From assembly GCA_036308645.1 (NCBI GenBank), contig JAXJVH010000001.1, forward strand, positions 13,398 through 77,397: DNA of 64,000 nucleotides, written 5' to 3'. Origin of the DNA: RUG11462 sp036308645 (GTDB lineage: Bacteria; Bacillota; Clostridia; Oscillospirales; Acutalibacteraceae). Below the pieces are notes generated by a model. It saw nothing but the letters and a program-made list of their open reading frames with translations. It was not told the DNA's origin and did no database searches. A program made the position numbers and the translations under genes. Shown here in pieces: positions 26,762 through 35,592 of the stretch (position 1 is the first letter of the stretch; each line of letters starts with the position of its first letter).

Positions 26762-27235
26762 TTGTCAGGAATTAACTTTTTAATCAAAGAGGATATTACT
26801 CAAATAAATGTTTATAAAATGCCTGCTGAAACTTGTTTTTTATCACTGCTTTTCAGCAGGTTTTTTCTTGATAAAATTGAAATTGATATGATAAGCCGCC
26901 CGCTAACTCACACTTTTAACACGCAACTGTCTTTTACAATCAACGATTGCGATTTAAAAGACGCAGTAAAAATTCTCACCGAATTAAAACAACAATACCC
27001 TGAATTGAAATTTTCAATTTGTGCAAGCAATGCAAAATTAAGTTTTGTGACAGATAAATCAAATAAGTCAACCGTTGCCGCTATAGTGCTTGACAAGTTG
27101 TGCGCTTTAAACATAGAGATTCTTCTAATCTCATCGGGCAGTAATGAACTTTCGTTGCTCGTTTCAAACTCTGCTGTTTTGACAGCCAAATACGCATTAG
27201 AAGATATTGATATTGATAATAATACTGATGAATAG
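26762..27235 (+). CDS. ACT domain-containing protein, aspartokinase-type
   Basis: 157 residues with two ACT-like halves: INVYKMPAETCFLSLLFSRF, and a C-terminal AIVLDKLCALNIEILLISSGSNELS that closely follows the regulatory ACT of aspartate kinases. No catalytic kinase domain is present. It starts with TTG after a strong GGAGGG site and ends the asd-dapA-dapB operon. It probably binds lysine or another aspartate-family amino acid and tunes the pathway. The target protein is not known. Confidence 0.85.
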   Translation: MSGINFLIKEDITQINVYKMPAETCFLSLLFSRFFLDKIEIDMISRPLTHTFNTQLSFTINDCDLKDAVKILTELKQQYPELKFSICASNAKLSFVTDKSNKSTVAAIVLDKLCALNIEILLISSGSNELSLLVSNSAVLTAKYALEDIDIDNNTDE

Positions 27236-27240
27236 ATAAA

Positions 27241-27278
27241 TGCCCTATGCTTTATTTTTAAGCATAGGGCATAATTTT
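27241..27278 (+). terminator. Terminator of the DAP operon
   Basis: A long stem TGCCCTATGCTT with its complement is followed by TAATTTTTAAA. It also separates the converging DUF624 gene. Confidence 0.9.
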
Positions 27279-27284
27279 TAAAAA

Positions 27285-28250
27285 TTAATCATTTTCATCT
27301 TCGGGCAAAATACGCTCATCGGAAAAGACGCTTTCTGTCTCTAAAGAACTCCTGTGAACCATCTTGCCGTTGTGATAAACAAATTCGGGCAGTTCCTGTT
27401 CTTTTTCGGTAGCATTATAATCAATCTCATCCGCATTAGGCTTGCCGGTAACAGATTTTGATGTTTCTTCGGGATGTTCCTCGTAATACGGGTCAAGAAT
27501 ATACTTTTTAATCGGCGGAAATGTAAAAAACGCAATTGTATAAAACATAATGCCAAATGTAAGTACCATAAATACACTAATTACAATACCGTAAACAAAA
27601 GCATTGCCGCTTGTTATAGCAAGATACACAAGAAAAGCATTAAATAAAATCCAAAACGCTAAAATCAGTGTAAGCAAAATATTTCTCAAAAAACACAACA
27701 TTGTAAAAATAAAAGAATTTTTAATTATTTCTCTTATTTTAAGTTTTAAAGTTACCGTCATCATATAAACATAGTAACTTGCAACAAGCACGGCAAGCGC
27801 CACAAAAATTGTCACGCCAAGACCGATTGTATAAAAAATGCCGTTACCGATTAAAGAATAATAAAACCTTGCGGCAATAATAACTACCCAAATTACAATA
27901 TACTGTAAGATTGAAATAATTAAACTTTGTTTAAAATTATCTTTAAACGCTTTTTTTAAATCTTCAAGAAAAAATCCCGGCTCTTCCCTAACATAATCAC
28001 GCATCATTTTCATTATTGCGGCAACTACGGGACCTAACAGGGAAATCGGCAAAAATGTAAGCAACGTCCATAAATCGGACACCTCGCCGAATATAGAAGT
28101 TACTGCCGCGCTTATACCCATTATTGCAACAATCAATAATGTAAGAACTGTAAAAAATATTGCATTTAACAGCAAAATTTTAAAGAATTTATCTTTTAAT
28201 ATTTCAAAGTATTTTAAAGCCGAATTTTTTTCCAGAGTATTAACTGCCAT
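27285..28250 (-). CDS. DUF624 (YesL-like) membrane protein
   Basis: 321 residues. About six membrane segments occupy residues 25-250, with the family signature LGPVVAAIMKMMRDYVREE followed by DLKKAFKDNFKQS. A hydrophilic acidic tail of about 70 residues follows. DUF624 proteins often neighbour carbohydrate uptake genes, but here the neighbours are xerD and spoIIM. Function unknown. An AAGGAGAAAAATC site precedes the ATG. Confidence 0.8.
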   Translation of the reverse strand: MAVNTLEKNSALKYFEILKDKFFKILLLNAIFFTVLTLLIVAIMGISAAVTSIFGEVSDLWTLLTFLPISLLGPVVAAIMKMMRDYVREEPGFFLEDLKKAFKDNFKQSLIISILQYIVIWVVIIAARFYYSLIGNGIFYTIGLGVTIFVALAVLVASYYVYMMTVTLKLKIREIIKNSFIFTMLCFLRNILLTLILAFWILFNAFLVYLAITSGNAFVYGIVISVFMVLTFGIMFYTIAFFTFPPIKKYILDPYYEEHPEETSKSVTGKPNADEIDYNATEKEQELPEFVYHNGKMVHRSSLETESVFSDERILPEDEND

Positions 28251-28261
28251 GATTTTTCTCC

Positions 28262-29149
28262 TTAATTGCCTGCTTTGGGATGAAATTTAGTATAAGTATT
28301 CTCATACTTTTGTTTAATAATTTGAGAATAAATCTGTGTAGAAGAAACTCCCGAATGGCCAAGCATTTCTTTAATATCTTTTATTCCTGCGCCGTTTTCA
28401 AGCAAATGAGTTGCAAAAGAATGTCTTATAGTGTGAGGTGTAATGGATTTTTGAATACCTCCGCTTTCAACATACGCTTTAATGATTTTCCAAAAACCCT
28501 GTCTTGTCATTCTTGTGCCGTTCATATTAACAAATAATGACTTTTCATTTTTGTCGGTAACTAAACTGCCGCGAACTGTTGAAAGATAATTCTCAACAGA
28601 TTTTGCCGCTGATTTGTATATAGGAACAATTCTTTCGGTATTTTTAGAATGACAAACAACAATACCAATCTGCAAATTAACATCATCTAAATTAAGATCT
28701 ATCAATTCGGAAACTCTAAGCCCTGTGGCATACAAAAGTTCAAGCATCGCTTTATCTCGACAGCCTCGCAAAGTAGACACGTTTGGCTGCGATAATAAAA
28801 TATCAACTTCTTTTTGAGTCAGTATTTCCGGCAATTTTGTTTCACATTTTTTTAATTTAACACTTTTAGTAGGATTTTCGGAAACTACTTCAGAATAAAT
28901 TAAAAATTCATAAAATGAACGAACAGAGGCAAGATTTCTGACTTGGGTAGAATGATTTTTCCCTATTCTTTCAAGATACTCTATGTATTGTTTAATTTCA
29001 TCAGCCGAAACAAGAGTAATATCAATCGAATTTATTTCAGAGTATGACAAAAAAGCCCTTACGTCTCTGACGTAAGATTCAATAGTATTGGGAGATGATT
29101 TTTTCACATCGCTTAAATACTCTGAAAAACCTTTTAAGTACTCCTGCAT
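28262..29149 (-). CDS. xerD: Tyrosine recombinase XerD
   Basis: 295 residues from the ATG at 29149, chosen because AAAGGA lies 9 bases upstream and family members start with the core-binding domain here. The catalytic residues are visible in order: Arg in ATGLRVSEL, Lys region CHSKNTERIVP, HTIRHSFATHLL (His, Arg), LGHSG and the nucleophile Tyr in TQIYSQI. It should resolve chromosome dimers at dif with XerC. The order spoIIM-xerD, as in Bacillus subtilis, supports housekeeping XerD and not an element integrase. Confidence 0.93.
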   Translation of the reverse strand: MQEYLKGFSEYLSDVKKSSPNTIESYVRDVRAFLSYSEINSIDITLVSADEIKQYIEYLERIGKNHSTQVRNLASVRSFYEFLIYSEVVSENPTKSVKLKKCETKLPEILTQKEVDILLSQPNVSTLRGCRDKAMLELLYATGLRVSELIDLNLDDVNLQIGIVVCHSKNTERIVPIYKSAAKSVENYLSTVRGSLVTDKNEKSLFVNMNGTRMTRQGFWKIIKAYVESGGIQKSITPHTIRHSFATHLLENGAGIKDIKEMLGHSGVSSTQIYSQIIKQKYENTYTKFHPKAGN

Positions 29150-29171
29150 TTTATAACTGTCCTTTATAAAA

Positions 29172-29795
29172 TTAATTGAAATTAAACATTGAAACAAAAG
29201 TATTGGTGAAAAAGGAAAACACCAATGAATTAAAAATAACCAAAATAAAATGAATTAGATATTTAATTGAATAATTTTTAAAATCAACAGATACTTGAGT
29301 TTCTTTTTTACATAGTTTAAATAATTCTTTTGAAAAGCAAAAGGATCGTTTAAGAGATAATATGTAATTAATACAAAACAAAAACAATCCCGGTAAAACG
29401 GCAAGCGCAAAAAAACCGATTCCGTTTATTGAAAAAGATTTGTATAAAAATCCCGAAACAGAACCTACTCCAAAAGAAATAAGTAACAACAAAAATAAAC
29501 TTACAAAATTACCTATAACGCATAAACCCAAAATATAATTCAATAAGATTATTAATGTAAACATAAAAAACGATGACATAAATATTTCCGAAAAAGCAGC
29601 ATTTTTTAAAAAAGCGATATAATCATTAAAATAATTGTTCAAACCGTAAAAACTGCTGTTTTCACAAATGCTTATTGAAAACGAACCTAACAGTATTCCG
29701 AAAATAAAAACAGCTGAAATAATTAAAAAAACTGAATTTCCCTTAAATAAATCAAGCGTTGTACTGTAACGTCTTAAAACCAAAGTTTTAGTCAA
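29172..29795 (-). CDS. spoIIM: Stage II sporulation protein M
   Basis: About 207 residues with five or six membrane segments and the SpoIIM family pattern, including GSFSISICEN near the first segment and GVGSVSGFLYKSFSINGIGFFALAVLP written here in parts only (GVGSVSGFLYK, then FFALAVLPG). SpoIIM works with SpoIIP/SpoIID in septal peptidoglycan hydrolysis during engulfment. I take the TTG at 29795 (AAGGG 8 bases upstream) over the GTG at 29804. Its presence suggests the organism can form spores. Confidence 0.85.
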   Translation of the reverse strand: MTKTLVLRRYSTTLDLFKGNSVFLIISAVFIFGILLGSFSISICENSSFYGLNNYFNDYIAFLKNAAFSEIFMSSFFMFTLIILLNYILGLCVIGNFVSLFLLLLISFGVGSVSGFLYKSFSINGIGFFALAVLPGLFLFCINYILSLKRSFCFSKELFKLCKKETQVSVDFKNYSIKYLIHFILVIFNSLVFSFFTNTFVSMFNFN

Positions 29796-30003
29796 AAAAA
29801 TCACCCTTCATTTTCATACTTATTAAAAGGTATGAAAACACAGGACAACTTATAACTTAAATAGACAAATTTAAAACTTTTTAATATCCATAATTTATGT
29901 AAACATCGCTTTAGTATTATATCAAATAGAATAAAATAAATCAATCAAAAAAATCAATTTTTCTACTTTTTATATAATGTCACAAAATAAAAGGGATAAT
30001 TTT

Positions 30004-30066
30004 ATGTTAAGTGACGAATTTTTATGTAAACTCTTTATGTTAACCACAATAAATGGTGCATACTGA
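30004..30066 (+). CDS. Possible 20-residue small ORF
   Basis: In the 343-base gap between spoIIM and the aminotransferase gene, a plus-strand ATG is preceded by AAGGGAT at good spacing and by a TATAAT box at 29973-29978. It reads MLSDEFLCKLFMLTTINGAY and stops at 30066, and a hairpin follows 31 bases later. I know no such family. It could be a tiny protein, or chance in AT-rich DNA. The rest of the gap shows nothing else. Confidence 0.35.
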   Translation: MLSDEFLCKLFMLTTINGAY

Positions 30067-30097
30067 TTCCTTACAACAGACCATATATTACAAAAAT

Positions 30098-30131
30098 GTA
30101 ACCGAATGACAATAATCTATCATTCGGTTAC
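30098..30131 (-). terminator. Terminator after the class V aminotransferase gene
   Basis: A 12-bp perfect stem GTAACCGAATGA with its complement, followed on the minus strand by ATTTTTG. It can also end plus-strand transcripts from the small ORF (TGTTTTG). Confidence 0.9.
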
Positions 30132-30138
30132 TGTTTTG

Positions 30139-31245
30139 TTAATACTTTTTAATCAGGTAAACAAACCTTTCGGCTTCGTTTAAATTATTAAAATACGATG
30201 GCGAAATCCTAACCGTTCCCCGTTCGAGAGTGCCGAACTTTTTATGAGCAAGCGGCGCACAATGCAATCCCGCTCTAACACAAATTTTGTTACGGTTGAG
30301 ATACGACGAAACATCTGTGCCGGATTCTCCTTTCAAATTAAACGAAAGAACAGGAATATTCGGTTTATTATATAATATTACATTTGAATTCTTACCTAAT
30401 TGTTCGTACATATAATCAATAATTTTTACTTCCCTATTCACTATTTCGCTTCTGTTTCTTTTTACAAAATCTATACCTGCGCCTATTCCAGCAATGCCGG
30501 GAACATTTAATGTGCCGCTTTCGTACTTATCGGGTAAAAACGACGGCTGAATAAGCGACGCAGACATACTCCCTGTTCCGCCTAAAATTAAAGGTTCAGG
30601 CTTTTCATTTGTTATTAACAAGCCTGTACCCATAGGCGCATACAATCCTTTGTGAGGCGCCGCACACAGACAGTCTATATTAAAATCTTTAACATTTATA
30701 TTTTCAATACCCGCTGTTTGCGCAGCGTCTACAACAAAAATCAAATTATTTTTTCTGCATAACTCCCCTATTCTTTTTATCGGCAAAAGGATTCCGAAAA
30801 CATTAGAACCGTGGGTACAAATTATTCCTTTAGTATTATTTTTAATAAGTTTCTTTATATTGTTTATCAGCACTTCTTCATCTGAATCGGTTTCAAATAT
30901 ATCAACCTCTACGCCTTTTTTCCTTAAATCGTATGCAGGTCTTGAAACGCTGTTGTGTTCAAGATCCGATATAATTATATGGTCGCCCTTATTGAACAAG
31001 CCTTTGATGGCAATATTTAAAGACATTGTGCAATTTTCGGTAAAAACAATATTTTCAAAGGATTCTGCATTGAAAAAATCAGCTGTTTTTTCTCGCACCT
31101 TAAAAACAAGTTCGGACGCTTTAACAGAAAAATCATGACCGCTTCTACCCGGATTTGCACTGTTAAACTTCATTGCATTATTAACCGCAATATATACTGA
31201 TTGAGGTTTTTGGTTTGTAGTAGCCGCATTATCAAAATACATCAT
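30139..31245 (-). CDS. Class V aminotransferase, cysteine desulfurase-like
   Basis: 368 residues. The PLP Lys199 is in APHKGLYAP, Asp173 in VVDAAQTAG, and a reactive-Cys loop is present as RAGLHCAPLAHK with the GTVRIS ending. The short catalytic loop and lack of an IscS-type C-terminus place it with the SufS/NifS-like group (TIGR01977 type). It would abstract sulfur, or selenium, from (seleno)cysteine. It follows the DUF3343 gene by 4 bases, so the small protein is the likely sulfur or selenium acceptor. No SUF scaffold genes adjoin it. Confidence 0.88.
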   Translation of the reverse strand: MMYFDNAATTNQKPQSVYIAVNNAMKFNSANPGRSGHDFSVKASELVFKVREKTADFFNAESFENIVFTENCTMSLNIAIKGLFNKGDHIIISDLEHNSVSRPAYDLRKKGVEVDIFETDSDEEVLINNIKKLIKNNTKGIICTHGSNVFGILLPIKRIGELCRKNNLIFVVDAAQTAGIENINVKDFNIDCLCAAPHKGLYAPMGTGLLITNEKPEPLILGGTGSMSASLIQPSFLPDKYESGTLNVPGIAGIGAGIDFVKRNRSEIVNREVKIIDYMYEQLGKNSNVILYNKPNIPVLSFNLKGESGTDVSSYLNRNKICVRAGLHCAPLAHKKFGTLERGTVRISPSYFNNLNEAERFVYLIKKY

Positions 31246-31249
31246 GTTA

Positions 31250-31462
31250 TCAGCTCTCTGCTCTGCTTAAAATACCGTTTTCAATAAGTATTTCTTTGGC
31301 TTTACTTTCAGAGCCGTCAACAACAAGCACACTGTAACCGCAGCCTTCGGATGAAGAACGCATTCCTCTTTCGATTTTTGAAGTAATTCCGTTTTTTCTT
31401 AAAACTTCCTTTGCTTTTATCGCTTTATTTACCGAACCTATATAAATCAATTCTTTTTTCAT
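31250..31462 (-). CDS. DUF3343 protein, putative Se/S carrier
   Basis: 70 residues of the DUF3343 type: KELIYIGSVNKAIKAKEVL and then a single Cys in EGCGYSVLVV. Members of this family are annotated as sulfur or selenium carriers and often sit by desulfurases or YedF. GGAGG precedes the ATG. Translational proximity to the aminotransferase gene supports a two-protein sulfur-transfer unit; the recipient pathway is unknown. Confidence 0.85.
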   Translation of the reverse strand: MKKELIYIGSVNKAIKAKEVLRKNGITSKIERGMRSSSEGCGYSVLVVDGSESKAKEILIENGILSRAES

Positions 31463-31508
31463 AGATTCCCAATCCTCCGAACTTTTATTGTTCCAAATTG
31501 AGGAAAAT

Positions 31509-31547
31509 AAAATAACCTCAGTACATTTTATGCACCAAGGTTATTTT
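31509..31547 (-). terminator. Terminator after ispF
   Basis: AAATAACCT/AGGTTATTT stem with a 19-base loop region; T-rich on the minus strand. It lies 10 bases past the ispF stop. Confidence 0.82.
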
Positions 31548-31556
31548 TTGTAAATG

Positions 31557-32024
31557 CTATTTCAAAAGCGCTATTGCTTTTGCAGAAATTCCTTCTCCCA
31601 TACCCGTAAAGCCTAAACCCTCTTCAGTGGTGGCTTTTACGTTAACGCAGTCTATGTCAATTCCGCAAGCGTCTGCTATATTTTTTCTCATTTCATCAAT
31701 GTAATCTCTCATCTTTGGCTTTTGAGCAATTATTACCGAATCAATATTCTCAACAAAGAATCCTTTTTCGCCTACTCTTTTTACTACTTCTTTTAATAGC
31801 AAAATTGAATCTGCGCCTTTGTATTTTTCATCTGTATCGGGAAATAATACTCCTATATCCCCTAAGGCGGCCGCTCCTAAAAGAGCGTCGGAAATTGCAT
31901 GAAGAAGCACGTCTGCGTCGGAATGACCGAGCAGTCCTTTTTCAAACGGAATGTTTACACCGCCTAAAATTAACTTTCTGCCGCTTACCAATTTATGAAC
32001 ATCATAGCCTATTCCAACTCTCAT
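31557..32024 (-). CDS. ispF: 2-C-methyl-D-erythritol 2,4-cyclodiphosphate synthase IspF
   Basis: 155 residues. IspF cyclises CDP-ME 2-phosphate in the MEP isoprenoid pathway. The metal ligands lie in GYDVHKL and LGHSDADVLLHAI, and the FPDTDEKYKG and TTEEGLGFTGMGEGI motifs are intact. It overlaps hemW by one base, and the two form a minus-strand operon. Confidence 0.97.
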   Translation of the reverse strand: MRVGIGYDVHKLVSGRKLILGGVNIPFEKGLLGHSDADVLLHAISDALLGAAALGDIGVLFPDTDEKYKGADSILLLKEVVKRVGEKGFFVENIDSVIIAQKPKMRDYIDEMRKNIADACGIDIDCVNVKATTEEGLGFTGMGEGISAKAIALLK

Positions 32025-33079
32025 TACAGTTCCTCCAATAAATCACAAAGAATTGAGTTTTGTACCAAAAAACCTTTTTCGTTAAGCGAAAAAAAATTGT
32101 TATTAATACTTCCAAAACCGTTTTCACAGTATTTATAAATCTTATTGATAAAATTTTTATTACCGTTTAATTTTGAAATATTTATTCCCTCTTTTAAACG
32201 AAGACCGAGCATAATATAATCATATAAATCGCCGCCAAAATCTTCAAAAATCATTTCATTTCCGTCAATAAAATAATCTATATCATTTGGAAAATAATAT
32301 CTTTTACCGTTTATAAAGGAATGTGCGGCAGGACCTAAACCTAAATACTCCTCACATTTCCAATACAGAAGATTATGCTTTGATTGCATATTTTCTTTTG
32401 CAAAATTTGATATTTCATATTGCAGGTAATTGTTTTGTTTTAAATAATCGCATAAAAACAAATACATATTCGCAACTTCCGTATCATTCGGCAAGTCAAG
32501 ATTTGCTTTTGCAAAAGGCGTTCCTTCCTCAATCTTCAACATATAGCAAGAAAGATGCTCGGGTTTAAGAGCAATAGCCTTGTTAATCGACTCTTTTAAA
32601 GAAAGGGTAGTTTGTCCTTCAATTCCTATCATTATATCAAGCGAAATATTATTAAATCCGGCGTTACGTGCTTTTAATACGGTTTCTTCAACATCGCAAA
32701 ACTTATGATTTCTTGTGAGTGATAATAACTCGCCGTCGACTCCCGACTGCATTCCTATTGAAACACGATTAAACCCATTTTTTATCAGAATATCAAAAAA
32801 ATCATTTTTATAAGATTTTGGATTAACTTCTACCGTAATTTCCGCATTATCTTTGTATTTTACTTCATTAAGAATTTTTGAAAGATTTTCAGCGCCTATT
32901 ATAGATGGTGTACCGCCGCCGAAATAAACCGTGTCAAAAGTATAATCAATATTTTTTATTCTCCTGCACATTTCTTCGACATATATTTCAACTATTTGTT
33001 TATTATACTTTAATGAGTAGAAATCGCAGTAATCGCATTTTACAGCGCAAAAAGGGATATGAATATACAATCCTCGCAT
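32024..33079 (-). CDS. hemW: HemW-type radical SAM protein
   Basis: 351 residues. The radical SAM motif is CAVKCDYCDFYS near residues 11-22, and FGGGTPSII follows. The HemN-specific catalytic features are absent, so this is the heme-chaperone HemW, not coproporphyrinogen dehydrogenase. The C-terminal HemN_C-like domain (YIMLGLRLKEGINISKL) is present. It starts at ATG with a weak GAGGTGA site. Confidence 0.92.
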   Translation of the reverse strand: MRGLYIHIPFCAVKCDYCDFYSLKYNKQIVEIYVEEMCRRIKNIDYTFDTVYFGGGTPSIIGAENLSKILNEVKYKDNAEITVEVNPKSYKNDFFDILIKNGFNRVSIGMQSGVDGELLSLTRNHKFCDVEETVLKARNAGFNNISLDIMIGIEGQTTLSLKESINKAIALKPEHLSCYMLKIEEGTPFAKANLDLPNDTEVANMYLFLCDYLKQNNYLQYEISNFAKENMQSKHNLLYWKCEEYLGLGPAAHSFINGKRYYFPNDIDYFIDGNEMIFEDFGGDLYDYIMLGLRLKEGINISKLNGNKNFINKIYKYCENGFGSINNNFFSLNEKGFLVQNSILCDLLEEL

Positions 33080-33174
33080 ATCTTCACCTCGTGATTATTT
33101 TAATACATTTTTTTGTATTTGTCTATATATTGTTGTAATTTTCTTATCAAATAAATATATATTGTAAATAAATC

Positions 33175-33203
33175 TTGACATATCGTTCAATTTAGATTAA
33201 AAT
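33175..33203 (+). promoter_or_regulatory. Promoter of the RNase J operon
   Basis: TTGACA (33175-33180), 17 bases, TAAAAT (33198-33203). It implies a leader of about 150 bases before the RNase J start. Confidence 0.8.
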
Positions 33204-33359
33204 AGTTAGTAGTTAATTTGAATTGAATTTATTTTAATATATTTTATAAATCAAAAAAACTGTTAAGAGCGAATAAACGACAGTCATACTTCGGTAGTAG
33301 GCAGACTTTTATCAATAAGCCTGTCTAATTATCGTTGTGCAATTTTAAGGAGGAATTAA
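33204..33359 (+). promoter_or_regulatory. Structured 5' leader of the RNase J gene
   Basis: The first 45 bases are AT-rich. From about 33260 there is a compact region with several pairings: ACTGT...ACAGT, a TACTTCGGTA tetraloop hairpin, and AGGCAGACTT pairing imperfectly with AAGCCTGTCT. GGAGG follows. It does not match a riboswitch I know. Autoregulation by RNase J cleavage of its own leader is one possibility. Confidence 0.45.
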
Positions 33360-35219
33360 ATGCAGGGCTCGAATAAGCCAAACGGACGTAAAACGTCTGC
33401 AAATAACAGAAATACAAAAAAGACCGAAAACAAGAAATTTGAATTATATCAAAAAGTTTCTGTCGAGCAAAAAAACACAAACCGTAAACAGAATAAAACA
33501 GTCAAAAAGAATAATGCGAATAAAACAATTCGTAAAAATCAAAATCAGTCTGTTGAGAATAAATCACCGCTTAAAATCATTCCGTTAGGCGGTCTTGAAG
33601 AAATCGGAAAAAACTGCACGGTATATGAATATGAAGACGATATGATTATCGTCGACTGCGGTCTTGCTTTTCCCGATGACGAAATGCCGGGTATTGATAT
33701 AGTTATACCCGATTTATCTTATCTTGTGAAAAACAAAAGCAGAATCAAAGGAATATTCATCACACACGGCCACGAAGACCATATCGGCGCTGTTCCCTAC
33801 TTATTAAAAGAAATTAATGTTCCTGTATATTCGAGAGCATTAACTTTGGGACTTATAGAGGGAAAACTTGCCGAACACAATCTTTCAGGTCAAGTAAAGT
33901 TGATTGAAAAGAAACCCGGCGATATTGTTAAATGCGGTAAATTCAAAGTTGAGTTTATTCACGTTAACCACTCAATTCCCGACGCAGTGGCTTTTGCTAT
34001 TACCACTCCCGCAGGAACTGTTTTGCAAACAGGCGACTTTAAATTTGACGCTACGCCTATCAGCGGTGATATGATTGATATTGCACGCATATCGGAACTC
34101 GGAAAACAAGGAGTTCTTGCTTTGTTATCCGACTCCACAAATGCGGAGCGTGCCGGTGTTACTAATAGCGAAAAAACAGTCGGAAATTCATTTGCCAATC
34201 TGTTTAAAATGGCAAAACACGATCGTATAATTGTTGCTACATTCTCGTCAAACATTCACAGAATGCAGCAAATTATTGATGAAGCCGTAAGATGTGGCCG
34301 TAAAGTGGCAGTTTCCGGACGTTCTATGGTAAATGTTGTAGACGTTGCGACAAGACTCGGTTATCTTTCAATTCCGCAAGGCGTTCTTATTGATATGAAA
34401 GAAATCAATCAGTATATGCCTCATCAACTTGTAATTATTACTACAGGATCACAAGGCGAGCCGATGAGCGCGCTTCACAGAATGGCGCAAAATCAGCATA
34501 AAAACGTTACTATTACATCAAACGATACTATTATTATAAGCGCAAGTCCGATTCCCGGCAATGAAAAAACCGTTTCTAATGTTGTAAACGGACTTATGAA
34601 ACTCGGTGCAAATGTAATTTACGAGAAAATGTATGACGTTCATGTTTCAGGTCACGCTTGCCAGGAAGAACTTAAAATGATGCTTGCAATGATTAAGCCA
34701 AAATATTTTATTCCTGTTCACGGCGAGCGCAAACAATTAGTAAAACACAAACAACTTGCCGAAGCGGTTGGAATTGAAAAGAAAAATATCTTGTTAACTG
34801 AAAACGGTAAAGTTATAGAGGTTTCAAACAAGGCTATAAAACAAAACGGCGTAGTTCAGTCAGGCAGAGTTTTGGTCGACGGCTACGGTGTAGGCGATGT
34901 CGGAAGTATTGTACTTCGTGACAGAAAACATTTAGCCGAAGACGGCATTATAATAGTTGTAATGACCATTGATTCGGCGAGCGGTGAAATCGTTTCAGGC
35001 CCTGATATTGTTTCACGCGGCTTTGTATATGTAAGAGAAAGCGAAGAATTGATGATTGACGTTAAAAATGCAGTTTATGACTGTATTGACGAAATCGAAA
35101 GAAAAGGTTATACTGATTGGGTTGCGATTAAATCTCGGGTACGTGATGATTTATCAAAATTCCTGTATGAACGCACACATCGCAGTCCGATGATTTTACC
35201 GATAATAATGGAAGTTTAA
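33360..35219 (+). CDS. rnj: Ribonuclease J
   Basis: 619 residues: an added basic Asn/Lys/Gln-rich N-terminal tail of about 70, then the metallo-beta-lactamase core with HGHEDH (136-141), the beta-CASP domain and a C-terminal domain. RNase J is an endo- and 5'-3' exoribonuclease of the mRNA decay machinery. The tail is probably disordered and may bind RNA or the ribosome. It is followed by ybaB, recR and smpB on the same strand. A consensus promoter lies 157 bases upstream of its ATG. Confidence 0.95.
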   Translation: MQGSNKPNGRKTSANNRNTKKTENKKFELYQKVSVEQKNTNRKQNKTVKKNNANKTIRKNQNQSVENKSPLKIIPLGGLEEIGKNCTVYEYEDDMIIVDCGLAFPDDEMPGIDIVIPDLSYLVKNKSRIKGIFITHGHEDHIGAVPYLLKEINVPVYSRALTLGLIEGKLAEHNLSGQVKLIEKKPGDIVKCGKFKVEFIHVNHSIPDAVAFAITTPAGTVLQTGDFKFDATPISGDMIDIARISELGKQGVLALLSDSTNAERAGVTNSEKTVGNSFANLFKMAKHDRIIVATFSSNIHRMQQIIDEAVRCGRKVAVSGRSMVNVVDVATRLGYLSIPQGVLIDMKEINQYMPHQLVIITTGSQGEPMSALHRMAQNQHKNVTITSNDTIIISASPIPGNEKTVSNVVNGLMKLGANVIYEKMYDVHVSGHACQEELKMMLAMIKPKYFIPVHGERKQLVKHKQLAEAVGIEKKNILLTENGKVIEVSNKAIKQNGVVQSGRVLVDGYGVGDVGSIVLRDRKHLAEDGIIIVVMTIDSASGEIVSGPDIVSRGFVYVRESEELMIDVKNAVYDCIDEIERKGYTDWVAIKSRVRDDLSKFLYERTHRSPMILPIIMEV

Positions 35220-35239
35220 TTCAGAAAGGATTTATTAAT

Positions 35240-35584
35240 ATGAAAGCAAGATTACCAAAGGAATATCAGCCGAAATCACAGGCCGAATTATTAAGACAGG
35301 CTCAGGAAATGCAGCAGAATATGGAGAAAATGCAGGCTGAACTTGAGGAAAAAGAGTATACAGCAGAAGCAGGCGGTATGGTAAAAGCAACTGTTACAGG
35401 AAAGCACACAATTTCTTCACTTGAAATAAATCCTGAGCTTATTGAAGACGCTAAAGACGACCCCGAAATGCTTGAAGACTTAATTATTACTGCGGTTAAT
35501 CAAGCAGTTAAAGCCGCTACAGACGAATCGGAATCCGCTATGTCGGGAATGACCGCAGGCCTTAACATTCCGGGATTATTTTAA
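35240..35584 (+). CDS. YbaB/EbfC nucleoid-associated protein
   Basis: 114 residues. The long N-terminal helix (QAELLRQAQEMQQNMEKMQ), the central GMVKATVTGKHTISSLEINP strand region and a C-terminal LNIPGLF give a normal YbaB. It binds DNA as a dimer. The ybaB-recR order is conserved in bacteria and is kept here, with 8 bases between. Confidence 0.95.
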   Translation: MKARLPKEYQPKSQAELLRQAQEMQQNMEKMQAELEEKEYTAEAGGMVKATVTGKHTISSLEINPELIEDAKDDPEMLEDLIITAVNQAVKAATDESESAMSGMTAGLNIPGLF

Positions 35585-35592
35585 GAAAAACT

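Noticed and set aside
28262..29149. Integrase of a mobile element
   Set aside because: Neighbour spoIIM and full similarity to XerD make this the housekeeping dimer-resolution recombinase.
31692..32041. Possible gene opposite ispF
   Set aside because: It is antisense to a well-conserved gene and has no independent signals.
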